From Candidatus Woesearchaeota archaeon (GTDB lineage: Archaea > Nanobdellota > Nanobdellia > Woesearchaeales > ARS49), in NCBI GenBank assembly GCA_019322895.1, contig JAHWHZ010000002.1:62001-126000 (forward strand): a stretch of DNA of 64,000 nucleotides, in the 5' to 3' direction. This document shows, one piece after another, positions 45,101-48,904 of this stretch (position 1 is its first letter; every line of letters starts with the position of its first letter). The notes below the pieces were generated by a model, which ran no database searches, was not told the DNA's origin, and was given only the letters and a program-made list of their open reading frames with translations. The translations under genes and the position numbers were made by a program.

Positions 45101-46541
45101 TAACTGCCTCTTCCATGTCTATTGGGTCTGCTGCAAATATCTCTGTTGTCAACACAGAACTGCTTATCCACTCAAACAATCCATTGACATCTGTTGCATT
45201 AACTCCTTTTATGTAAACAGAAGCGTTTTCTTTCTGTATCCTTACATCAACCAATTCATCATCCCGGTCAATAATCTCATAACCAGTCTGGTTCTTTAGC
45301 CATTTCCTGAACTTCTTGCCAAACTTTTTCTTTAGCTTTTCAAGCATCTTCTTCTTGAACTTCTTGATTTGTTTTCCTTTAAGGAAGATTTTAGGCAACT
45401 TCTTGCCGAACTTGAATTTTTCAGAGGTTTCGCCGACATGCAGTTCAAATTCAGGGACAATGCCATCATCAAGCATAACAATTAAAGTGATGTTTTCATA
45501 TGGTTCTGCAAGATTCCTGCTTAATGTGTAATTCACATCTCCATCTACATAGATTTTCTCATCATTGTCAGAATCATGATAGAATATTAATGTAAGGGTC
45601 TCATTGTCTTTTGTGATGTCTGTAAAGTTGACTTCAAAGCTTGGCTCGTCTTCAATTTTCTTTCCTAATGTCTTGTTTTCAAGTGTTATTTCGCCTGCTT
45701 TTATTTCTTCAGAAGCTGGCTCTTCTGTTTCTTCCTCTTCTTCAGTTTTTTCTTCTTCGTCTTCACCAACTTCTTCATCTTCTTCCTCTGCCTCATCTTC
45801 TTCATCTATTTCCTCTTCGTCTTCTTCAGCTTCTCCTGGAACTGTTATGATGAACAGTTTTTCTTCAAACTGATCTCCTGCTGAAGTGACTGTGACCTGC
45901 TGCTCGCCTGCAAAACCAGGATAAGGAGTTATGTTCATGATGTCTTCTTCAATGTCAATGATAAGGTTAAGTCCGCCTGTGGCAAAATACTGGTTGCCTT
46001 CAATTTCAGTAAAATACTGGCTCAAGTCAACTATCAAAGTCTGTCCAGCAGGCAGTGTAAAACTTATTGCAGGAATTTCCTGCTCTTCTTCTGGAGCAGG
46101 AGGTTCTGGAGCAGGCTCTGGCTCAGGTTCTGGCTCTGGCTCTTCTTCCTGCTCTTCTTCAAGCACCTGGACAATAGACTGCGATTTTCCCTGGACCTCA
46201 ACCCTGAACTTGAGCTCTTCAACTTCCTCTGCAGCGGCATAGACGCTTATCAATCTCTCTCCCACAAAACCTTTGTCAGGAGTGATGACAAGCAAGTCCT
46301 TTTTAATCTCAACCTGCAGGTTGCTTGCAGATGTCGCAAGATAAGTCCTTTCAAAGCCAGGCAGATAGCTTGTCAGATTAACTGCAGTAACCATGTTCTT
46401 CTCAATGAGTATCTTATGCTCCTGGTCAAGTGTTGCATAACCAGTCAGTTGGTTTATCTGCGGCAAAAACACAAGCGCAAGGAGCATTGCTACAGCTATC
46501 AAAAGCATCACAATTCCTGTCCTGCGCTGCATGCTGCTCAT
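30135..46541 (-). CDS. giant 5468-residue surface protein (adhesin-like)
   Basis: One open frame of 16.4 kb. Order: N-terminal membrane segment (about 9-29); Ig-like strands; Pro/Glu linkers and a very acidic stretch (230-280); a Lys-rich patch near 395-435; seven FG-GAP repeats with DxDxDG-type calcium sites (about 535-890), as in an integrin-like propeller; a Cys-rich part; a fibronectin-like part; six LamG domains in about 1115-3135, broken by a beta-helix insert (1408-1634); two Gly-rich blocks (about 3190-3710; GRRGGGGGGGRIAVYYN); a seventh LamG (about 3930-4230); a long parallel beta-helix (4235-5030); and two copies of the Cys-containing C-terminal module. Hundreds of N-glycosylation sites are present. 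ATG 46541 has GAGGT upstream. Binding of sugars or host surfaces is inferred from domain types. Confidence 0.88.
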   Translation of the reverse strand: MSSMQRRTGIVMLLIAVAMLLALVFLPQINQLTGYATLDQEHKILIEKNMVTAVNLTSYLPGFERTYLATSASNLQVEIKKDLLVITPDKGFVGERLISVYAAAEEVEELKFRVEVQGKSQSIVQVLEEEQEEEPEPEPEPEPAPEPPAPEEEQEIPAISFTLPAGQTLIVDLSQYFTEIEGNQYFATGGLNLIIDIEEDIMNITPYPGFAGEQQVTVTSAGDQFEEKLFIITVPGEAEEDEEEIDEEDEAEEEDEEVGEDEEEKTEEEEETEEPASEEIKAGEITLENKTLGKKIEDEPSFEVNFTDITKDNETLTLIFYHDSDNDEKIYVDGDVNYTLSRNLAEPYENITLIVMLDDGIVPEFELHVGETSEKFKFGKKLPKIFLKGKQIKKFKKKMLEKLKKKFGKKFRKWLKNQTGYEIIDRDDELVDVRIQKENASVYIKGVNATDVNGLFEWISSSVLTTEIFAADPIDMEEAVITLPRTGNVNSILKCPDFDLATQTCPSAWQITNLPFSKTDTHINFTVDHFSGYGGGPDATWGQNLSSVYTYGAGAWGDLDNDGDMDLVQIGFSGAARIGKVYMNNGTTLIEDDSSDITGVNYGSIALGDVDNDGDRDAVITGLDGSFALIKVYINNGSGVLNNESSWSDNMSGVYYGSIDLGDLNRDGLLDLILTGSASGQNFAQVYINNGTKFKDDNTWSQHISTDGLLYSSVVLADFTDDGYLDAVMCGRNESFQIVTKFLLNNGTTLNKDDAWGATLDAVYSCSLIAGDVNNDGATDLFLTGYEGKARIYINNGTSLERTASWFTNIGGVLNSEQAFGDVDNDGDLDLVVIGDVTGANVLNTTIYLNNGTTFNNAGPAWNQNVTEAKAGSVTFVDVNNDKKLDLHLTGYGYANTSDFCNTTDTCNDDPANPGWGWCEDAGFWGNCKNGGAICTPKNDWSSQCPAECTNSLVSPCSADSDCWVCDSSGASCSSGQDLSCWTAGPVNLIYLSSTATANTQPNASGSLNVSLSGDILNLSWSAGADAETPASGLYYNLRIGTSSASNDVFSGFFGGSAHSTNSYLGNMMQRKNLALNVSGITGVFFASVQTVDTGLEKSDWSLEENSNQPPTQSQPILNSTSGGNNSDENLTVYPQNINDPEGASVTNITNWYVNGTSFTVLNSPFDKQDELNSKDYSGYDNDGTVNDAGWTSNGISGGAYSFNGVNDYILVPDSPSLSPRQEVTVEGWFYYKNAGSNTGLIWKHSYNYILYTGENSQVKFRVWNTSNAVSGANFSEASLAIPGWNHIVGVFNGTNAILYLNGSQIGTIGSAIGGGIRDQAGDLFIGKRGDNGGSIYFNGTIDEVRIYNQSLTPQQIKANYNAGAPNYRKIASQETAVGEVWQACLTPNDRYNDGTTNCSNNLTVLRGMSCGDTITANSTLSADLTTSADCLTMGADDITIDCAGNRIIGNNTGTGIVSAGHTGITITNCIFINFTNDILFDNTNDSVIASTDVIINITNSNGNNVTDSNITELYVTDSTNIQIINCTTANYTLDNVTVFTVEDLTYGSIRFLKSITANGTIMDADISILKNKAFVNSSGHTGLNVSANITLKGLPFASTPNIFADRNDDGQYEEQCVAPVCSNLSYAAGTFVFNVSYFTSYTSNTSMPPIQGTPILNSTFGTNRSHENLTVHPQNVQSPMSPSVKNITNWYLDGGAIAVLNMPFEGGSNSTYTKDYSGGNRDGIVGNAVWSNSSGYDGWGSYSFDGSTANITLTGNLGLDLQYDMSIAAWINLSDLSGSKPIVVKQTTIMMQKSPYSFGVTDANLSFSYTSGFLGGGTIISPAVFNQTDKWYFVAVTRDYVGNKLGGNSTIKLFVDGQLVKTGLLTGFPEGGGAAKIGTDALGTAFFNGSIDEVWIFNRTLSDEQILSFYQNGPDTIVSQETNPTEVWQACLTPNDRLQDGATKCSNNLTIRWGPPTISQVILNSSSGNNLTADNITAYPIVQPYPSPIKNITSWNKDGTPVMVLNTPFEGGSNSTWTRDYSGWGNNGTVSGAVWNDTGGYDGWGAYNFPTNNDYINCGNDPSLNIKGPITVSAWIKPTANLGTYKRIVTKDWAQSYVLNSNSGTNGIAFCMDSDGNPGNYVSTANNVIPLNSWTHVVGTWDGFELRIYLNGRLNASKSHIVSVTGSANNVMIGKYGGGVGNSFPGLIDEVRIYNYSLSEEQVLALYNNRTDLIVSQELYNDDVWQACVTPNNRTIDGATKCSNNLTLHNYPPTQDSPILNSTFGTNLTSENITVYPQNLSDADPVKSITSWNKDGNPVMVLNMPFDGGSNSTWTRDYSGWGNNGTVTGALWSSTRGYDGWGAYYFPQTTDEINCGNAANLNIKGPITVSAWIKPTSTLSQFQRIVEKDWAQSYYLGGKSGANSRGIAFGMDTDTNTANFVQTANNVIPTNAWTHVVGTWDGSELKIYINGTLNASKSYSVAVTGSANPVRIGKYGGGAANSFPGWIDEVRIYNSSLSDEQILALYNNRTDLIVSEETAKDDVWQACLTPNDRVQDGVTKCSNNLTIIDNPPTQDTPILNSTTGTDDVNDNLTVYPQNVSDPEGQPVKNITVWRKNNNDLMLIYVPFEVSANPYDATDYAGFDNNAIGLNLNPVFSPTSGHDGWGAYTFSVNDDAVNLNTTNFPSLAASDEYTVEAWIKTSSAKNYNCIFAVNSFDPGWYINGGNILRIYDGAILDCSIPAAVNDNKWHHVAWARDGSGANQVRCYVDGASAGTATHNAAFPAINNLRIGWDGFAGEDFEGIIDEFKFWNTSLSVAQIKAIYDNRTDLIVSEETSRGDVWQACLTPNDRVQDGVTKCSNNLTVLRATPILNSTFGTNGTDENLTVYAQDSVGAITNITNWYHNGTSITVLNMPFDTNSSSNVRDYTPYQNNGTIFGTPNWTSSGVSGGAYVFNGSGDYIRVLSDNTLNLSKDLSVEVWVKPRSYAGPILVKGDGIGPKYNYYLQALSNRKVRFWVYPPAGIGTFTVTSVSNLTLNQWTHIAATYDNSTRNMSIYFNGTLDNSAIRSAANPPTMNTNLYIGRTPDNIIGPHFYFNGTIDEVRIYNRTLSAQQIRQNYNNGAPKYDVITSDETKVADTWQACVTPNNAVADSPTVCSNNLTIAPYPNCPGSQYTGILTIDSNYVTTRNIICKAITINNSAILKVNSYGAGNKSILIQAENITIATGSVINGTGLGYPAASGPGAGVSGVFQGSGGGHGGDGGLGNTNSWYGLSFNPTTPGSGGGSTNNANAPGGPGGAAIKINATNNLIINGSIVTDGIDARQTYFALNGYASGGGAGGSIWITADYLTGFGNLSAKGGAGILQPNSGRRGGGGGGGRIAVYYNTTTWNMSRFNSANVSGGPEAAYPGKVGTAIFMDPNDAAYIPWGFKWQNQETSKFNFTNLTIYDASMLTNMTPASTTAKVNVSTTCTITNSVWENLNYSLYIDPLDLFVINTIINQTPQNATNMITLNATRIFIQNNSRIIGNANITAVNITMDSTSIIDASEFGYSRDNGPGVGAISGAGWHGGGGGYGGKGGGSLGGNIYSSSFQPITFGSGGRSTGALASQGGHGGGLISIIASNVLNLNGNLISDGGNATGFVANPQISGGGSGGGIYISAYNLTGFANLTARGGGTKNALGVNQPGSGGGGGRIAVFYNTTSWTINDFLKADVSGGIPVTAAGVGSIGEIGTVAFIDRPNDVVDIVKGFQFQTNDETIGYLNRTTFNITNALARYNNSVTATATNSFNLINSTLANTNATASINAPVVSFDSDSVINMTGRLDVAYANFSDIGATYINGLGLTIEKINFAEIAWLPALNNIFNLSTQVQFGNISAFVNSSAVAGLNQSANITFFGVSFFVPYPLVDLNDNGTFVACPGSICTEISHVGTTYTFNTTRFSNFTLGENYTYPNQTNPVLQSSAGANSTYENLTVYPQNVTGQPDVTNITDWFVNNQSLMVLKMPFNINNATTAKDYSPFANNGAVNGSVWTAAGISGGAYIYDGIDDGISVPADNSLNLSENFSVEVWIKPRKLGGAGTQYILDKGDASGVGVNPGHNYALFINSFTNRTVFGIHGTGAYPPGAAYWVATVTTLKPDQWYHIVGTFVNSTHDMRIYLNGSFEANQTSNWAFGPPNYPYPLTIGRQSLGNFNLFNGTIDEVRIYNRTLTPEQIKANYNKGHPNYNTIVSQETRVNETWRACVALADAVTDTPELCSNNITIKQYLPITCGTALQSNKKYAVFNDLVSAGNCWDVSNLANITINCQGHKVTGPAATNTLLYANGLATNIVLKHCFVQDFQYGVNDDFTSSLFYNNTFNSTRTRAIALSASVNNVTSNTIMNADTTSTYGVFINNVNRIKVYSNNFTNIPGYDLYVRGANHEVKHNYFNKNNNGNRRVIYFLAGTSAIVENNTMVNVGTSWGYYLANINTPVSLRKTNLVDGKNATNYFMYNRTDEIVQRLNNDGSVRVLNLAELVIYACDNLTINNSNFTNHPATELTVRLYETNNTVFSSNLVSGDTTPFTMTSGRDNIIDGNQIHSTSTALNTYALKIDGSAANSTIRNNNISQGRRVVETAGTLSNVTFYNNTIKNVGDNQAYGVYFNGGSVTFANNSITCTQTSSNGLATAGTSTAWISNNTVNSCRYGFRFLNGGNDVHNNTFINPAYFGIYLGGPGNSLYRNNITRGNIVNGNPVQYYWREPCPDVNGQTINVSHTTETGFTLVDMNNCLVDNATFIGVGGAFLNDEAGLSLINSNNSNVTNNNFTNLYTGIGFMKRDEPAEKLYMANNYFASTTTNPRGIYYSASSNQVAYKKNHTIYNNTFIGMYEAIFRGAYTGHYSVDLNITGNLFNGSTLYDIYFPGRVCNVTIESNRFDNFTGTYSIYWNNVNQPTDILIKNNTFTNGGAASTYITVGNLLESVITENYFNGSQYAIYFPNTVHANNTIYNNEIYEANTAGIYVGDLDYQGIFNNTICYNKAGIVFANGATYSTVGFHNNSFCIRNLNPVNGSNITDSTPLLSYNATNLFNYTTSTCTAVIDGINSGTNLTMLPDGSNQTLQVNRTLAQGNHTLNFTCLDMFDNKAAPNQIIFFLRGGALSVSTTYPDISVLNFKTDRQSFEGRFETLKGNCTNCSYDSENVCQLEQEVITGGAGPYNMSLFLNGSAVSMQKMQLVCTMYDYAVNVLGGPNCTGSNDNSSACANWVGGGTNYTIDLTNSSNFNTSVLLGNISPTNNCSTVVCYMQGEWVPGDNQSFSINKQFTVYDATNNATNPNGTLTFTTDKYVGIETLASDINILNMQLDFQNFNGTFDSTTGACTNCSFDGGNIGWCQVEVEKVFGMFQSYNLTINLTMPTPINMTNLQLVCRSFNETVAINSNCSGLSPHADSATGCFSPVATPGKSSVVGNTLYINLTGFTNLSIPMGTISPTGSCKQVACELTGTWGVGDPTQQFVINKSITVSAI

Positions 46542-46590
46542 GTTATGACCTCTTGGAAAATAAGAGGCCAGGAAGATAACTCATGCTGTC

Positions 46591-46622
46591 GAGCTGTTAC
46601 AATCCCCCCAAAGAGGGGAGTG
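46591..46622 (-). repeat. inverted repeat, left arm, leader of the giant gene
   Basis: The left arm contains GAGCTGTTA and CCAAAGAGGGG; its reverse complement occurs at 46749-46773 with a few mismatches and a small gap (exact core 11 bases, CCAAAGAGGGG at 46608-46618 against CCCCTCTTTGG at 46751-46761). The arm also forms its own hairpin in mRNA sense (CCCCTC-TTT-GGGGGG). Confidence 0.65.
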
Positions 46623-46748
46623 AAAGAATCAGCACAAGCATCTAACCCCCCGGCCCCATCAAATAATCGATGAATATAAATAATGAAAAGATTACAAACT
46701 AGAATATCAGTAAATAACACACCCTTTTTAGTATTACAAATAATAATC

Positions 46749-46773
46749 CACCCCTCTTTGGACTATAACAGCT
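46749..46773 (+). repeat. inverted repeat, right arm, promoter of the giant gene
   Basis: The right arm contains CCCCTCTTTGG and TAACAGCTC. It adjoins the TATA box at 46775-46782 and so lies about where transcription of the giant gene would begin. The 126 bases between the arms are AT-rich, hold a TATA-like ATATAAAT at about 46675 and show no gene. Confidence 0.65.
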
Positions 46774-46774
46774 C

Positions 46775-46782
46775 TATATATA
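46775..46782 (-). promoter_or_regulatory. TATA box of the giant surface gene
   Basis: TATATATA lies upstream of the right inverted-repeat arm. A start near 46752 would give a leader of about 210 bases, unusually long for an archaeon, containing both repeat arms. Confidence 0.45.
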
Positions 46783-46852
46783 CTCCAAAAACTTCTTATT
46801 TATAAATTTTTCTATGAATCCAGGCGTTATACTGTGACAAAAAAATCATAAT

Positions 46853-46862
46853 CTTTATATAG
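46853..46862 (+). promoter_or_regulatory. TATA box of the Fis-like regulator gene
   Basis: CTTTATATAG is centred 27 bases before the ATG at 46885, with no ribosome binding site: a leaderless transcript for the regulator and EndoQ pair. Confidence 0.6.
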
Positions 46863-46884
46863 CCCTCATTCTTTAATCTCTTGC

Positions 46885-47535
46885 ATGACAACAAAACAAG
46901 CACTAGAAGAGGTGGTTGAGAAAAGAGTGAAGCCAATGGTAAAGAAAGCCATGCACAAATACTTGGGGGTAACTATCTCTGAAGTGCAGGCAGATGTCTC
47001 AGACAAGCTGAAAAGATCCCCATTGCTTGAATATGACATCAGCACAAAAGTGCCTTTCAAGAAAGCAAAAAAATTGTTCAAGAAATTATATCTATCAAGA
47101 TTATTGCAGGCATTCTCAGGCAACATAACAGATGTTGCAAAAGCAGCAGGCCTTGACAGGAGGTCTGTGCACAGGCTCATAGAAGAACTGAAGATAGACA
47201 TAGAGGATTTCAGGAAAAGCATCGCCCAGACAGAATACATAAAGCAGGAGGCTGTGAAGAATATCATCCAGTCAAGCATTGAGACGTATAAGGGTTCTTT
47301 GAGCCCCACAAAATTCAAGTCATTCTACCAGCATGCTCCAGAGTTATCAAAAGACATTGTCAAGGAGCTTCCAGCAACGCCGATGACATTAAAAACAGCA
47401 GAGCACGAGTTTGAGAAGCAGTACTTGAGAAAAGCACTTAAAGAAAACAACAATAACATATCAAAAACAGCGAAAAAGATTGGGTTAAGATTTGAGACAC
47501 TGCACAGAAAATTAAAATCCTTAAAACTTATCTAA
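46885..47535 (+). CDS. DNA-binding protein with two Fis-type helix-turn-helix domains
   Basis: A 216-residue protein with two separate HTH domains of the Fis/HTH_8 kind, best known from the C-termini of bacterial NtrC-type activators. The first is near residues 70-105 (LQAFSGNITDVAKAAGLDRR, then SVHRLIEEL). The second is near 175-214 (RKALKENNNNISKTAKKIGL, then RFETLHRKL). The linker is helical. There is no AAA+ or receiver domain, so this is not an NtrC protein; it looks like a compact transcription factor or nucleoid protein that could bridge two sites. It is divergent from the giant gene across a 343-base region with inverted repeats, a natural place for it to act. The next gene, EndoQ, starts one base after its stop. 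Confidence 0.7.
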   Translation: MTTKQALEEVVEKRVKPMVKKAMHKYLGVTISEVQADVSDKLKRSPLLEYDISTKVPFKKAKKLFKKLYLSRLLQAFSGNITDVAKAAGLDRRSVHRLIEELKIDIEDFRKSIAQTEYIKQEAVKNIIQSSIETYKGSLSPTKFKSFYQHAPELSKDIVKELPATPMTLKTAEHEFEKQYLRKALKENNNNISKTAKKIGLRFETLHRKLKSLKLI

Positions 47536-47536
47536 A

Positions 47537-48793
47537 ATGAAAATAGTCTCTGATTTACACATACACAGCAGATTTTCAAGAGCATGCTCTAAACAAATAA
47601 CTATTCCTAATCTTGAGAAATATGCAAAGCTGAAAGGGATTGGTTTGCTGGGAACAGGAGATTTCCAGCACCCAGAATGGCAGAAAGAGCTGAAAAAAGA
47701 ATTGACAGATGATGACACAGGCATTGCAAAAACAAAAAACGGATTTTCTTTTGTTTACTCAACTGAAGTCTCATTGATGTACACAGACGGCAGAGGAAGA
47801 AGGGTTCACTTAGTTGTACTTGCTCCTAATATGGAGATTGTCAAGCAGGTAACAGAAGCGCTTGGAAAAAAAGGAAGGCTGGATTATGACGGAAGGCCGA
47901 TATTCAAAATTCCTTGTCCTGACTTTGTTGAGATGATGCGCGAGATTAGCGAAGATATTGAAGTCATACCTGCGCACATCTGGACACCTTGGTTTGGATT
48001 GTTTGGTTCAATGTCTGGATTTGATTCAATGATAGAAGCATTCAAGGACAAGGCAAAACACATCCACTCAATCGAGACAGGATTGAGCTCAGACCCGCCG
48101 ATGAACTGGAGATTGTCGCAATTAGAGAACAGGCAGATTGTCAGTTTCAGTGATGCACATTCATACTGGCCCTGGAGAATAGGAAGAGAAGCTACAATAT
48201 TTGACTTGAAAAAACTGACTTACAAGAACCTATTGAAAGCAATTAGAACAGGAGAAGGGCTTTCAGAGACAATTGAGTTTTTTCCAGAAGAAGGAAAATA
48301 TCATTATGACGGCCACAGGAACTGCCACGTGTGCATGTCGCCTAAAGAAGCGATAAAGCACAAGAACATCTGCCCTGTATGCAAAAAGCCATTGACAATC
48401 GGAGTCTTACACAGGGTTGAAGAACTGGCTGACAAGCCAGAAGGATACAAGCCAAAGAATGCAAAGCCATTCAGGCACTTGATTCCATTGTCAGAACTCA
48501 TATCTGCAGGGATTGGCTCTGGAATCGCAACTCAAAAAGTGTGGAAAGTGTATCACGAGCTCATGAAAGAGTTTGGTGATGAGATGAAAGTTGCACTGGA
48601 TGCAGATGAAGAGAAATTGAAAAAAATTGCGCCTGAAAAAGTCGCTGACTTGATAATCAAGAACAGGGAGCATAAAATAAAATTCCAGCCAGGCTATGAC
48701 GGAGAATATGGAAAACCAATATTTGATGAAAGCAAAAAAGAGAACATTAAGCCGGTCAAGCCTGCGCAAAAAGGATTAGGAGATTTCTGTTAA
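47537..48793 (+). CDS. Endonuclease Q (EndoQ), PHP domain DNA repair nuclease
   Basis: A 418-residue protein matching EndoQ, which cuts DNA 5' of deaminated bases (uracil, hypoxanthine, xanthine) and abasic sites. Metal-binding PHP motifs are visible: DLHIHS (6-11), GTGDFQHPEW, STEVS, IPAHIWTPWFG and SFSDAHS. A zinc motif CHVCM and CPVCKK lies near residues 268-285. The helical C-terminal part follows, and the extreme end QKGLGDFC resembles a PCNA-interacting peptide, as reported for EndoQ from Thermococcales. It is one base downstream of the tandem-HTH gene, so the two share a transcript. Confidence 0.9.
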   Translation: MKIVSDLHIHSRFSRACSKQITIPNLEKYAKLKGIGLLGTGDFQHPEWQKELKKELTDDDTGIAKTKNGFSFVYSTEVSLMYTDGRGRRVHLVVLAPNMEIVKQVTEALGKKGRLDYDGRPIFKIPCPDFVEMMREISEDIEVIPAHIWTPWFGLFGSMSGFDSMIEAFKDKAKHIHSIETGLSSDPPMNWRLSQLENRQIVSFSDAHSYWPWRIGREATIFDLKKLTYKNLLKAIRTGEGLSETIEFFPEEGKYHYDGHRNCHVCMSPKEAIKHKNICPVCKKPLTIGVLHRVEELADKPEGYKPKNAKPFRHLIPLSELISAGIGSGIATQKVWKVYHELMKEFGDEMKVALDADEEKLKKIAPEKVADLIIKNREHKIKFQPGYDGEYGKPIFDESKKENIKPVKPAQKGLGDFC

Positions 48794-48795
48794 AA

Positions 48796-48887
48796 TAATG
48801 CCGCCTGCGTAGTTCGCGGTTTTTATTGCTTTTTGTTCATAGATCTGTACGTAAGCAGTATTGCACGTGGAACGAAGCGCGGCATTA
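48796..48887. terminator. long-range inverted repeat between convergent genes
   Basis: TAATGCCGC at 48796-48804 and GCGGCATTA at 48879-48887 pair perfectly over 74 intervening bases, which hold a further GTTCG/CGAAC-like pair. T runs follow on both strands. It lies between the convergent EndoQ and Cys-rich protein genes. A two-sided terminator or small structured RNA is possible. Confidence 0.4.
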
Positions 48888-48904
48888 AAATAAAAATAAA
48901 AAAA

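Noticed and set aside
30135..46541. Many frames of 60-180 residues on the plus strand opposite the giant gene
   Set aside because: They are shadows of a biased, Thr/Asn/Ser-rich gene. None has a promoter, ribosome binding site or recognisable domain.
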